Part shown: in pieces, positions 26,058 to 34,088 of the stretch | How the letters are laid out: every line of letters starts with the position of its first letter | Position numbering within the stretch: position 1 is the stretch's first letter | Assembly: GCF_012030425.1 (NCBI RefSeq) | Contig: NZ_JAAUVN010000004.1 | Coordinates: 372,001-436,000, forward strand | Source of the DNA: Sphingobacterium sp. B16(2022) | Lineage (GTDB): Bacteria > Bacteroidota > Bacteroidia > Sphingobacteriales > Sphingobacteriaceae | Reading direction: 5' to 3' | Length of the DNA stretch: 64,000 bases | Translations under genes and position numbers: made by a program | Notes under the pieces: generated by a model | The model's database searches: none | The model's input: only the letters and a program-made list of their open reading frames with translations | What the model was told of the DNA's origin: nothing

Positions 26058-26249
26058 TTAGATAACTTTTACATTTACCGCATTAAGACCTTTACGACCT
26101 TGTTCTACTTCGTAAGAAACGTTGTCATTTTCACGAATTTTGTCTACTAAACCAGAAACGTGAACGAAGATTTCGCTCTCGCCTGAATTTGGAATGATGA
26201 AACCGAAACCTTTGGTTTCATTAAAGAATTTTACTACTCCTTCTTGCAT
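26058..26249 (-). CDS. Cold-shock domain protein (CspA family)
   Basis: A 63-residue single-stranded nucleic-acid-binding protein that melts RNA structure. Both RNA-binding motifs are visible: RNP1 as KGFGFI (13-18) and RNP2 as IFVHVSGL (27-34). The first residues MQEGVVKFFNETKGFG are classic. It is monocistronic, with a strong hairpin terminator. The very AT-rich 160 bases upstream are shared with the divergent SIMPL gene. I see no full promoter match there. Confidence 0.95.
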   Translation of the reverse strand: MQEGVVKFFNETKGFGFIIPNSGESEIFVHVSGLVDKIRENDNVSYEVEQGRKGLNAVNVKVI

Positions 26250-26410
26250 TGTTTTATTGTATTAAATTTCTTAAAGATATTTAAAAAAAATTAAAATCCT
26301 TTATCTTTTTAATTTTTTTTCCATTAAACTACTTGGCTCAAACTGCGTCTACATCAATAGAAACAAACAATGGTTCGATTTTTGAAAACAAGTATTAAAA
26401 TAGAAAAAGT

Positions 26411-27115
26411 ATGAAAAATTTATTGTTAGGAATAATGCTATTTGCATCTGTACACACTTTACAAGCACAACAAATGACAAATAAAGATATGGTAACAACC
26501 ATCGGAAGAGCGGAAGAAGAAGTAACACCCGATATTATTTATATAAACGTTACTTTAAAGGAATTTTATCAAGACGGAAACACAAAGAAAAAGGTTTCAA
26601 TCGAAACTCTTGAAAAGCAATTATTTCAAGCAGCAACAAATGTAGGGGTTGAAAAAAAGGATTTTACAATTCAAAACATCTACAGTACGAACTATGCTAC
26701 AAAGAAGAAAAAAGAAACTGAAATCTTACTTTCTCGTCAATACCGTATTAAAGTAACGCAATTGAATAAATTAAATGATTTGTTCGATGGTGTTGATGCT
26801 GCCGGAATACAGAATACAGCAATCAGCGAACTTGATTATTCAAAAAAGAAAGAACTTGAAAAAACATTAAAAGTTAAAGCGGTTAAAGATGCGATGGAAA
26901 ATGCGAAAATTTTAGCTGAAGCTGCTGGTCAAAAAGTTGGAAAAGCAATTCTATTGTCTGAAAGTCCACAAATGATTTATTTCAATTCACCACGTGCCAT
27001 GGCTTCATTCAAATCAAGTAACATGGAAGCTGCAGATGTAGCTGATGATCTGGACTTGGATATTAAACCGATCAAAATTACAAGTGAGGTAAATGCATCC
27101 TTTGAAATATTATAA
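26411..27115 (+). CDS. SIMPL domain (DUF541) secreted protein
   Basis: A 234-residue exported protein with a signal peptide ending TLQAQ (~residue 20). The SIMPL/DUF541 fold is seen in the N-terminal VTTIGRAEEEVTPDIIYINV, the paired strand VSIETLEKQLFQAATNVGV, and the helix AKILAEAAGQKVGKAILLSE. Family members include E. coli YggE, linked to oxidative-stress tolerance and oligomeric ring formation; the exact role is unproven. The stop overlaps the next start by one base (TAATG), so it is coupled to the DUF4112 gene. Confidence 0.88.
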   Translation: MKNLLLGIMLFASVHTLQAQQMTNKDMVTTIGRAEEEVTPDIIYINVTLKEFYQDGNTKKKVSIETLEKQLFQAATNVGVEKKDFTIQNIYSTNYATKKKKETEILLSRQYRIKVTQLNKLNDLFDGVDAAGIQNTAISELDYSKKKELEKTLKVKAVKDAMENAKILAEAAGQKVGKAILLSESPQMIYFNSPRAMASFKSSNMEAADVADDLDLDIKPIKITSEVNASFEIL

Positions 27116-27600
27116 TGAAAAGAGATTTATCTTTAGCTGACAAAGAAAAAAGAAGAGATCATGATTTCGGTTGGGTTGAAAGACTCTCCTGGCTGATGGA
27201 TAATAATTTCCAGATAGCTGGATTCCGCTTTGGTCTTGATCCACTTCTTAATTTTGTTCCTTTTGCAGGAACAATTGCCAGCTTTGGAACGTCATTCGTT
27301 TTGGTAATGGTCATGTGGAGAAATGGAGCGAGCTCTAAATTAGTCGTCAAAATGCTGATTAATATTTCAATTGATGCAATTTTAGGAGCAATTCCACTTT
27401 TTGGAAATGTATTTGATTTCTTTAACAAGGCAAATACCAAGAATATCAAATTGATGAAAGAGCATTACTACGAAAACAAACATCAAGGTTCTGCGATTTG
27501 GTTACTACTGGGTATTCTATCGATCATTGTCCTCTTTTTTGTCGGCACCATCTATCTTTTATGGATTGCCGGAGAATGGGTTTGGCAATTACTTTTTTAA
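27115..27600 (+). CDS. DUF4112 membrane protein
   Basis: A 161-residue protein with the DUF4112 core: WLMDNNFQIAGFRFGLDPLL, then NFVPFAGTIASFGTSFVLVM and AILGAIPLFGNVFDFFNKAN, where two Pro-containing hydrophobic segments form membrane helices. A third helix lies near the C-terminus (~128-150). The function is unknown. The start codon shares one base with the stop of the SIMPL gene. Confidence 0.85.
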   Translation: MKRDLSLADKEKRRDHDFGWVERLSWLMDNNFQIAGFRFGLDPLLNFVPFAGTIASFGTSFVLVMVMWRNGASSKLVVKMLINISIDAILGAIPLFGNVFDFFNKANTKNIKLMKEHYYENKHQGSAIWLLLGILSIIVLFFVGTIYLLWIAGEWVWQLLF

Positions 27601-27620
27601 CCGAATGTATATAAAATCAT

Positions 27621-27656
27621 AAAATAGCGTTTATATGGATGTATAAACGCTATTTT
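27621..27656 (+). terminator. Terminator after the DUF4112 gene
   Basis: 15-bp perfect stem (AAAATAGCGTTTATA with its complement), six-base loop, T run. Its 3' arm contains the -7 box of the next gene. Confidence 0.85.
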
Positions 27657-27658
27657 TG
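27651..27658 (+). promoter_or_regulatory. -7 box inside the terminator arm
   Basis: TATTTTTG matches TAnnTTTG, 19 bases before the ATG at 27678. It is formed by the 3' arm and T run of the preceding terminator. Confidence 0.4.
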
Positions 27659-27677
27659 TATACACAATTTCTTAAAA

Positions 27678-28046
27678 ATGAATAAAAAAAGAATTTTTGC
27701 TTTAGTAATCATTTTCATTGTTATTGCAGCAATATGGACAAATCCGAAAAAGGAACAACATGAACTTGTTGTGAAGGAAAAAGCCGAATATTTATTAAAA
27801 AATCAATTAGGTAAAAAAGAACAGAGCTTATTTGATATCGGCATGCAGTTATTCGGAAATAATGCAGTCGAAGATTTTGTTTCGAAAAACGTTCTCGTTG
27901 AAAACTTCTATCTTTTTTCATTAACAAAAATTAAATGGCAAGGTAAGGAGAACCCCATAGGTGTCGGTGCTTTCGGAAAAATATGGTTAAGCCCTAAGAT
28001 TGACGAAAAAGCGACCGAAATAATCGATGCTATAAAGAACAATTAA
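27678..28046 (+). CDS. Small membrane-anchored protein, DUF4359-like
   Basis: 122 residues starting MNKKRIFALVIIFIVIAAIW, one N-terminal membrane helix (about 5-21). I rejected the in-frame ATG at 27639 because it lies inside the terminator stem. The rest is a soluble domain (ELVVKEKAEYLLKNQLG, VENFYLFSLTKIKWQGKENP, GVGAFGKIWL). The pattern of an N-terminal anchor, a helical part, then YLFS and GAFGKIW resembles DUF4359 proteins. I hold this only loosely. The function is unknown. The pseudouridine synthase follows after 6 bases. Confidence 0.6.
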   Translation: MNKKRIFALVIIFIVIAAIWTNPKKEQHELVVKEKAEYLLKNQLGKKEQSLFDIGMQLFGNNAVEDFVSKNVLVENFYLFSLTKIKWQGKENPIGVGAFGKIWLSPKIDEKATEIIDAIKNN

Positions 28047-28052
28047 TCCAAC

Positions 28053-28742
28053 ATGTTAGAAATATTATATCAAGACGAAGATATCATTGCGATTAATAAA
28101 CCACATGGTTTACTTGTACACCGTTCATCTATCGCGCGCGATGCTTCCGAATTTGCCCTTCAGCTCTTGCGTGATCAAATTAATCAAACGGTATACCCTG
28201 CACATCGCCTTGATCGAAAAACAGCTGGAATCCTCTTATTCTCTTTAAATAAGGATATGGATAAGGAATTGCAGCAGTTATTTCAGAACCAACAGGTCGA
28301 TAAAAAATATCTAGCGATATTACGTGGCCATGCGCCCGAAGAGATGCACATTGACTATCCCCTGAAAAAAGATAACGGGGTAATACAGGAAGCACAAACC
28401 GATTTCAAAACAATCGCTCATACAGAACTTCCTTTTCCTTCAGGAAAATTTCCAACATCTCGTTATAGCTTAGTTGAAGCAAATCCTACAACAGGAAGGA
28501 TGCATCAGTTAAGAAAGCACTTCGCACACATCTTCCACCCGATTATAGGTGATCGCCCTCATGGTTGTAATAAACAAAACAAGTTTTGGAAAGAGCATTT
28601 TGAAATGGACACCATGATGTTGCATGCCTCTGAAATAACATTTAAGCATCCCAAAACACAAAATAATATCATCATCAACGCAGGACTACAACCGGAATTT
28701 AAACGTGTCCTCGAGATCTTAAACATGGAGAACTCAATATGA
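28053..28742 (+). CDS. truC: RluA-family pseudouridine synthase, TruC-like
   Basis: This enzyme turns uridine in RNA into pseudouridine. The 229-residue length, the lack of an S4 domain and the start MLEILYQDEDIIAINKPHGLLVHRSS match TruC, which modifies U65 of tRNAs. The catalytic Asp is in PAHRLDRKTAGILLFS (~49-64). The other family motifs are KKYLAILRG and PTTGRMHQLRKH followed by HPIIGD. The stop overlaps the next start by 4 bases (ATGA). Substrate assignment to tRNA U65 is by similarity only. Confidence 0.88.
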   Translation: MLEILYQDEDIIAINKPHGLLVHRSSIARDASEFALQLLRDQINQTVYPAHRLDRKTAGILLFSLNKDMDKELQQLFQNQQVDKKYLAILRGHAPEEMHIDYPLKKDNGVIQEAQTDFKTIAHTELPFPSGKFPTSRYSLVEANPTTGRMHQLRKHFAHIFHPIIGDRPHGCNKQNKFWKEHFEMDTMMLHASEITFKHPKTQNNIIINAGLQPEFKRVLEILNMENSI

Positions 28743-29557
28743 AGAATATCATACTGGATTTTTTTCTAACCATCACCGGTATCAGTGCCGCGTCAGGGTT
28801 AGTACATCAAAATAATCACCTTTTTCTAATCGCTGATAACAGTCAATACTTGTACGACTTTGGACTAAATGACCGACTTCTAACAAGAATTCAACTTGAC
28901 AAAAACACATCAGATCTAGAGAATATAGCGAAAGCTAGAAAACCAGATTTTGAATCCATAACTTTCGATCAGGATAAATATTATATTTATGGTTCAGGAT
29001 CAACGCCAAACCGTAACCTTCGCATTACCTACCAAAAAGAGGTTCTAACCGAAGATTTTTCCAAAATATATCATCGCTTACAGCAGAAATTTCTAGTCGA
29101 TCAGGACAATTTTAATATTGAAGGTGTTATTCATACGGAAGATGAGATTTGGTTATTCAATAGAGGTAATGGTCAAAAAGCTCAAAACGGAATCTTCAAA
29201 ATCAACAAGTTCAACACTGAAAAATCCAGTTTTGATGCGATCAAATTACCGCTCATAGATCAAGTACAAGCAGGTTTTACCGATGCCATTCTGGTTGGTG
29301 ACTTCGTTTATTTCATTGCTGCGGCCGAAGCATCAAACTCAACTTATTTAGATGGGGAAATTGCGGGCACAATACTTGGAAAATTTAATCGTAAAAATTC
29401 TCAAAGTATTGAAACTATCCGTATTCCGGGAAAGCACAAATTTGAAGGCATTACCTTAAAAGAGCAATCAGAAGATCAGATCACTTTTTTTCTTTGCGAA
29501 GATAAAGATGATGATAAAATGGAAACCACGATTTATTCTTTGACAATCGATCAGTAA
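28739..29557 (+). CDS. Conserved hypothetical protein, beta-propeller-like (DUF6929-like)
   Basis: 272 residues, overlapping truC by 4 bases, so probably co-translated. No cleavable signal is evident despite a hydrophobic start. The pattern of short repeated beta segments (HLFLIADNSQYLYDF, KYYIYGSGSTPNR, DEIWLFNRGNG, VYFIAAAEASNSTY, HKFEGITL, ITFFLCEDKDDD) suggests a beta-propeller. I associate this type with DUF6929, with limited confidence. DFESITFDQDKYYIYGSGS and FNIEGVIH resemble the phytase-like/esterase-like propeller repeats. The role is unknown. Confidence 0.6.
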   Translation: MKNIILDFFLTITGISAASGLVHQNNHLFLIADNSQYLYDFGLNDRLLTRIQLDKNTSDLENIAKARKPDFESITFDQDKYYIYGSGSTPNRNLRITYQKEVLTEDFSKIYHRLQQKFLVDQDNFNIEGVIHTEDEIWLFNRGNGQKAQNGIFKINKFNTEKSSFDAIKLPLIDQVQAGFTDAILVGDFVYFIAAAEASNSTYLDGEIAGTILGKFNRKNSQSIETIRIPGKHKFEGITLKEQSEDQITFFLCEDKDDDKMETTIYSLTIDQ

Positions 29558-29606
29558 ATCGATTGCATAAATGCTAATCTTTAGGCTAAAATCCATGTTT
29601 ATTTTG

Positions 29607-29614
29607 TAAATTTG
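29607..29614 (+). promoter_or_regulatory. -7 box upstream of gcvT
   Basis: TAAATTTG matches TAnnTTTG, 24 bases before the gcvT ATG. The -33 region has only TTAG at 22 bases, a weak match. Confidence 0.4.
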
Positions 29615-29638
29615 TAAATAAATAAAACTTATCGTATT

Positions 29639-30721
29639 ATGATCAAAAATACTGCCCTTACGGATACGCATATCGCTTTAGGAGCGAAAATGGTACCTTT
29701 TGCAGGTTTCAATATGCCTGTTCAATATTCGGGCATCAATGATGAACACGAAACTGTTCGTACAGGTGTAGGTGTGTTTGACGTTAGTCACATGGGCGAA
29801 TTCATTCTAAAAGGAGAAAAAGCGCTAGACCTTATTCAGATGGTGTCTTCAAATGACGCATCTAAATTATATGATGGTAAAATACAGTATGGTTATCTTC
29901 CAAATGAAACTGGGGGGATAGTAGATGACTTTTTAACTTACCGCATCGACGAAAACACATATTTCTTAGTTGTCAATGCTTCTAATATAGAGAAGGATTG
30001 GAACTGGATTTCCAAATACAATAGTTTTGGAGTTGATATGAAAAATATTTCGGACGAAACTTCACTATTTGCGGTACAAGGGCCTAAAGCAGCTGATGCT
30101 TTACAATCTTTGACAGATATTGAACTAGCATCTATGGAATACTACTCTTTTGCTAAAGGTACCTTTGCTGGAGTAGAAAATGTGCTGGTATCAGCTACAG
30201 GTTATACTGGTGCTGGTGGTTTTGAAATCTATGTTGCTAACGAAGATGCTCAAAAAGTTTGGGATGCTATATTTGAAGCTGGAGCAGCTTACGGTATTAA
30301 ACCAATCGGTTTAGGCGCGCGTGATACGCTTCGTTTAGAAATGGGCTTCTGCTTATATGGCAATGATATTGATGATACAACTTCTCCTTTAGAAGGCGGT
30401 TTAGGATGGGTAACAAAATTCACGAAGGAATTTGTTAACTCGGCGAATCTAAAAGCGGAAAAAGAAGCTGGTATCAAGAAAAAACTAGTAGGATTTGAAA
30501 TGATTGACCGTGGTATTGCACGTCATGATTACGAAATCGTAGATGCTGAAGGAAACAAAATTGGTCGTGTAACTTCAGGAACACAATCTCCAACATTGAA
30601 AAAATCAATCGGTTTAGGCTATGTAGATAATGCTTTCGCTAAAGAAGGCACTGAAATCTTCATCAGTATCCGTAACCAAAGTATAAAAGCAAAAGTGGTA
30701 AAACCACCATTTGTTAAGTAA
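29639..30721 (+). CDS. gcvT: Aminomethyltransferase, glycine cleavage T-protein
   Basis: GcvT releases ammonia from aminomethyl-GcvH and passes the one-carbon unit to tetrahydrofolate. The 360 residues show the family features KMVPFAGFNMPVQYSG (~18-33), VFDVSHMGEF, and ATGYTGAGGFEIY. The folate-site Asp is expected at the start of a segment like DTLRLEMGFCLYGND (~230). The C-terminal beta-barrel domain ends SIRNQSIKAKVVKPPFVK. It is transcribed alone, 14.5 kb from gcvP and on the opposite strand. Confidence 0.97.
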   Translation: MIKNTALTDTHIALGAKMVPFAGFNMPVQYSGINDEHETVRTGVGVFDVSHMGEFILKGEKALDLIQMVSSNDASKLYDGKIQYGYLPNETGGIVDDFLTYRIDENTYFLVVNASNIEKDWNWISKYNSFGVDMKNISDETSLFAVQGPKAADALQSLTDIELASMEYYSFAKGTFAGVENVLVSATGYTGAGGFEIYVANEDAQKVWDAIFEAGAAYGIKPIGLGARDTLRLEMGFCLYGNDIDDTTSPLEGGLGWVTKFTKEFVNSANLKAEKEAGIKKKLVGFEMIDRGIARHDYEIVDAEGNKIGRVTSGTQSPTLKKSIGLGYVDNAFAKEGTEIFISIRNQSIKAKVVKPPFVK

Positions 30722-30722
30722 T

Positions 30723-30764
30723 AATAAAAAGGGGGCAATTGAAAAATTAGCCCCCCTTTTTATT
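30723..30764. terminator. Bidirectional terminator after gcvT
   Basis: A run of A, then GGGGG pairing with CCCCC and a T run, tip imperfect. It also overlaps the stop of the minus-strand gene at 30760. Confidence 0.75.
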
Positions 30765-30981
30765 GCTTGTTCTTTTCTAATCTTCTTCGCTCTTCCTCTT
30801 TCTTTAAATCAATCCTAACTTTCTTAATAAGTACACGTTTAAAGAAAATAAAGACGACCAATAGCGCGATCGAAATACCACAGACTAAAATGTTTCCTGC
30901 TTCATAAGACTTATAGCCATAATAAACTGCACCTACTATCAGTAAGTTGATTAGAATATTTAAAATAAAATTTTTTGTCAT
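30760..30981 (-). CDS. Small two-span membrane protein (DUF6358-like)
   Basis: 73 residues from MTKNFILNILINLLIVGAV; an in-frame ATG at 30999 would overlap the upstream gene by 14 bases and add MLKSNL. There are two helices (about 5-24 and 29-47), then a highly charged coiled tail (KKVRIDLKKEEERRRLEKNK) in the cytoplasm. It resembles small Sphingobacteriaceae membrane proteins grouped as DUF6358, but this is from memory. It follows the next membrane gene with a 4-base gap. Confidence 0.6.
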   Translation of the reverse strand: MTKNFILNILINLLIVGAVYYGYKSYEAGNILVCGISIALLVVFIFFKRVLIKKVRIDLKKEEERRRLEKNKQ

Positions 30982-30985
30982 AAGA

Positions 30986-31276
30986 TTACTTTTTAGCAAT
31001 TACCTTCTCCCTAAATTTGAAGAAATAAAATAGACCCGCTACTATATTGAAAAATATAATAAATAAAGCCAAGAGCATCCGCTCTGTATTTGAAATTCGA
31101 CCAGAAAAAATGATTTCTCTCAGTACCAATACGACCCAGATTAAAGAGAGTAACAAAGATATACTAAAGAGAATAGGAAAAATTTCAAAATAAAAGAATT
31201 TTGATATTATTGAAATGCAATAAAAAGCAAGACTAAACAAAAAAGCTTGTTTAGTCTGATGCTCTAAGTTTTTCAT
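30986..31276 (-). CDS. Small three-span membrane protein, unknown function
   Basis: 96 residues, with membrane helices at roughly 12-30, 33-51 and 66-86, and charged ends (MKNLEHQTKQ and FREKVIAKK). A short loop SGRISNTERMLLALFI lies between helices two and three. I do not recognise a family. It forms a two-gene unit with the membrane protein downstream. Confidence 0.6.
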   Translation of the reverse strand: MKNLEHQTKQAFLFSLAFYCISIISKFFYFEIFPILFSISLLLSLIWVVLVLREIIFSGRISNTERMLLALFIIFFNIVAGLFYFFKFREKVIAKK

Positions 31277-31352
31277 TAAATACGATTGTTTATTGTAAAC
31301 CTATTCGGTTATTGATTATCGATATGAAAAGTATAACCTTGATGGATGTATA

Positions 31353-31667
31353 TTAATAAACATCAATCTCAGGATCGATCTCCTCTTTCCAAGCAAGGAT
31401 TCCGCCTTTTAAATTTGCTAAATTATCAAAACCTTGTTGCTCTAACATCATTACTGCTTGCGCAGAACGTTTTCCTGAACGGCATTGTACCACGACAGGT
31501 TTATCTTTAGCGATTTTATCTACTTCAATTAAGATTCCAGATAAAGGAATATTCAATCCTCCTAAATTAGAAACCTCATATTCAAATGATTCACGAACAT
31601 CAATTAATTGAAAATCTTCGCCATTATCAATTTTTGATTTAAGCTCTTCTACTGTTACTTCTTTCAT
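31353..31667 (-). CDS. Single-domain rhodanese-like protein
   Basis: A 104-residue rhodanese, moving sulfane sulfur through a persulfide on Cys62 in the active loop VVVQCRSGKRSAQ. The domain starts EELKSKIDNGEDFQLIDVRE and ends GGILAWKEEIDPE, both typical. There is no signal peptide, so it is cytoplasmic. It has a full promoter match upstream. The sulfur acceptor is unknown; the six-residue loop CRSGKR is of the GlpE/PspE thiosulfate type. Confidence 0.93.
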   Translation of the reverse strand: MKEVTVEELKSKIDNGEDFQLIDVRESFEYEVSNLGGLNIPLSGILIEVDKIAKDKPVVVQCRSGKRSAQAVMMLEQQGFDNLANLKGGILAWKEEIDPEIDVY

Positions 31668-31685
31668 GATGATTACTATTTATAT

Positions 31686-31716
31686 CAAACTTAGATAAAT
31701 TGCTTTTTATATGCAA
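31686..31716 (-). promoter_or_regulatory. Promoter of the rhodanese gene
   Basis: TTG, 20 bases, then TAAGTTTG on the minus strand, 18 bases before the ATG. It shares the 16-base block CAAACTTAGATAAATT with the promoter at 11927. Confidence 0.65.
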
Positions 31717-31818
31717 CATAATTTTGTCACATATAAAAACAATTTATGTTCTCTCCTCTGCCATTAAAAGCTATTAATTCATAGAGGAAATATACTACTT
31801 AATTACGAAAATAAACCG

Positions 31819-32316
31819 TTAAAGCGTGAGGTCTTTTTGCATAACATAATCATCCAAAATATAACCATAATAAGGGATGTCAACAACTTCCGTTACAACA
31901 AAACTCTGCTTTAAATAAAAATGATAAGCCGGATTACCCCGATTTACATTTAGCTCTAAAAGCTTTAAATCTCTTGATTTAGCCAGATCAGCTACAAAAT
32001 TTAAGAACTTCGTTCCATAACCTTTTCCCTTATCTTCAGCTAACAGATAAAGTTTTTCTATTCTCAAAATCGATTGTTCCTTATTTTGAACAGCAACAAA
32101 TCCTTTGGGTACAGCACCTTCATACAGTAAATAAAAATCTTGACCACTGTCCATTAAAGCCTGAATAGCATCAACAGTGTAATTTTTATTCAACATAAAA
32201 TCAATTTGTTCTTGCGTTAGAATAGCAGGATAAGTTTCATTATAACTTTGCTGTCCAATTTTACTAATAAATGCCGCTTCATCTTTTCCTGCGGATTTAA
32301 TAATTACTGCGCTCAT
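31819..32316 (-). CDS. GNAT family N-acetyltransferase
   Basis: 165 residues from MSAVIIKSAGKDEAAFISKI; the start overlaps the upstream stop by 4 bases (ATGA), which decides it over the ATG at 32337. GNAT motif A, which binds acetyl-CoA, is seen as LYLLAEDKGKGYGTKFLNFV (~94-113) with the pattern Q/RxxGxG/A (here KGKGYG). VNRGNPAYHFYLKQSFVV is motif B. The acyl acceptor is unknown. It is the last gene of the run that begins with secA. Confidence 0.9.
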   Translation of the reverse strand: MSAVIIKSAGKDEAAFISKIGQQSYNETYPAILTQEQIDFMLNKNYTVDAIQALMDSGQDFYLLYEGAVPKGFVAVQNKEQSILRIEKLYLLAEDKGKGYGTKFLNFVADLAKSRDLKLLELNVNRGNPAYHFYLKQSFVVTEVVDIPYYGYILDDYVMQKDLTL

Positions 32317-32882
32317 AATTTTTCTGTCAATAAACAATATTTTGGTGATGAAAATTCTAACCTAAAAAAACCATCTTGAATTGTTCTAAAGTGATTTTCT
32401 CCAATCGCTTGCAAACCACTTGTCTCCAAGTCATTCAGTACAGACCCTATAAAAAGCTCATCCCCAGCAGGCATCCATTTCTCAAATCCCGATTGAACAA
32501 AGATAGTTCTCGTTTCGTGATGCAACCATACAATATCAATCATTGGTGCAAAATATTCCAATACTGTCTGATCAAATCCAGATCCTAATATATTTACAGC
32601 TTTGTACCCCTCCTCAATAAGATAACTCAAAGCACTGGCTATAAAATTTTTTTCATAAATAACAGCCTTTACATGCTCCTGCGGGAAATCCATGAGCCCC
32701 GGAGTGAAGATGATATCTACCTTATAGGCCTGAGAAGTAACAGCTTCATAAGAGTTGACATCCGTAACGATCGTTGGAGACCATTCTAAAAGCTGTCCAA
32801 CCAACTCTTTGTCAATACTATAAATATCCGTTATCAGTAGTGCCGGCTCTTGCCTTTCTCGAACAATATGATGTGACGACAT
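32313..32882 (-). CDS. Degenerate thiamine pyrophosphokinase-like protein
   Basis: 189 residues beginning SSHHIVRERQEPALLITD, which I recognise from Bacteroidota thiamine pyrophosphokinase-type proteins. True kinases carry a DGD-containing substrate/metal loop and a DKTD-like motif. Here the equivalent stretch reads KVDIIFTPGLMDFPQEH and neither motif is present. The C-terminal part (VQSGFEKWMPAGDELFIGS, HFRTIQDGFFRLEFSS) keeps the beta-rich substrate domain pattern. It is therefore probably not a kinase. It sits 5 bases after the M20 peptidase gene and overlaps the GNAT gene by 4 bases. Confidence 0.6.
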   Translation of the reverse strand: MSSHHIVRERQEPALLITDIYSIDKELVGQLLEWSPTIVTDVNSYEAVTSQAYKVDIIFTPGLMDFPQEHVKAVIYEKNFIASALSYLIEEGYKAVNILGSGFDQTVLEYFAPMIDIVWLHHETRTIFVQSGFEKWMPAGDELFIGSVLNDLETSGLQAIGENHFRTIQDGFFRLEFSSPKYCLLTEKL

Positions 32883-32887
32883 AGACT

Positions 32888-34078
32888 TTACTGACCTAAA
32901 CGTCTTAATGTCATATAAGCCATAAGACCAATGCTCAATTGTAATGCATCCTCATCAATATCAAAAGATGACGTATGAACAGCAGACTGGATACCCTTCG
33001 ACTTATTTCCTGTCCCTAAACGGTAGAAGCAGGCATTTACTTCCTGCGAGTAATAGGAAAAATCTTCTGCCGCAGGCCAAAGATCTAAATCTAAAACATT
33101 TTCTTTACCGAGATATTCTTCAGCATAACCTCTTGCTGCTTTTGTCAGTTCAGGATTGTTAATTAGGAACGGGTATCCTTTACGTACATCAAAATCACAA
33201 ACCGCACCCATACTCTCTGCAATACCTGTTGCCATTTTAACCATCTTTTCATGAGCCTCAGCGCGCCAATCTTCATCAAACGTACGAAAGGTTCCTTCAA
33301 GATAAACTTCGTCAGGAACGATGTTTGTAGCTCCATTTGCAATGATCTTTCCGAAAGAAAGAACTGTAGGGGTTCTTGGGTCGGCAAATCGGCTCGCAAT
33401 CTGTTGCAGTGCCGTTATGATATGCGCTGTGATAACAATTGGATCAATATTTTGATGCGGATGGGCACCGTGACCTCCTTTACCTTTTACTGTCACAAAA
33501 AGTTCATCACAAGAAGCCATATACTTCCCCTCTCTAAAGCCAACTTTACCTGCCTCAATAAAAGGCATAACATGTTGACCTATAATGGCTGAAGGAATAG
33601 GATTTTCTAAAACTCCTTCTTTAATCATGAGGGATGCTCCACCCGGAAGACGTTCTTCTCCTGGTTGGAAAATCAATTTTACAACTCCTCCAAATTCCGA
33701 TTTCAATGCGTGCAGTATTTTGGCCACACCTAACAAAGATGAGGTATGCACATCATGTCCACAGGCATGCATGACACCTGGATTTTGAGAACCGTAAGTC
33801 CTGCCTTCCACTTCTTGGATAGGCAAAGCGTCCATATCAGCGCGTAAAGCAATCACTTCATCAGAAACGATGTCACCCGTTAAATAGGCAACTACACCCG
33901 TATCAGCCATTTCTTCAAAGGGAATTCCAATAGCATTCAAAACAGACTTGACATATGCCGAAGTACTGTACTCTTCAAAAGAAAGTTCAGGGTGCTGATG
34001 AAGATGTCTCCTCATTTGAACTGCTTCGTGGAAAAACTGTTGGGCTAAGGCATTAACTTTATCTTTAATACTTGCCAT
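32888..34078 (-). CDS. M20 family metallopeptidase/amidohydrolase (M20D)
   Basis: A two-zinc hydrolase that removes an N-acyl or amino-acid group (hippurate hydrolase/IAA-amino-acid hydrolase branch). The start MASIKDKVNALAQQFFHEA avoids overlap with the upstream gene; ATG 34102 would add 8 residues. Metal-binding motifs are MHACGHDVHTSSLLG (~102-116) and QPGEERLPGGA with the catalytic Glu (~138-148). The dimerisation domain has GKGGHGAHPHQNIDPI. About 396 residues. It is cytoplasmic, in the run secA-SPOR-M20-TPK-like-GNAT. The substrate is unknown. Confidence 0.92.
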   Translation of the reverse strand: MASIKDKVNALAQQFFHEAVQMRRHLHQHPELSFEEYSTSAYVKSVLNAIGIPFEEMADTGVVAYLTGDIVSDEVIALRADMDALPIQEVEGRTYGSQNPGVMHACGHDVHTSSLLGVAKILHALKSEFGGVVKLIFQPGEERLPGGASLMIKEGVLENPIPSAIIGQHVMPFIEAGKVGFREGKYMASCDELFVTVKGKGGHGAHPHQNIDPIVITAHIITALQQIASRFADPRTPTVLSFGKIIANGATNIVPDEVYLEGTFRTFDEDWRAEAHEKMVKMATGIAESMGAVCDFDVRKGYPFLINNPELTKAARGYAEEYLGKENVLDLDLWPAAEDFSYYSQEVNACFYRLGTGNKSKGIQSAVHTSSFDIDEDALQLSIGLMAYMTLRRLGQ

Positions 34079-34088
34079 TTTAATAAGA

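Noticed and set aside
33251..33592. 113-codon open frame on the plus strand
   Set aside because: It is antisense to the M20 peptidase metal-site region; shadow of the real gene.
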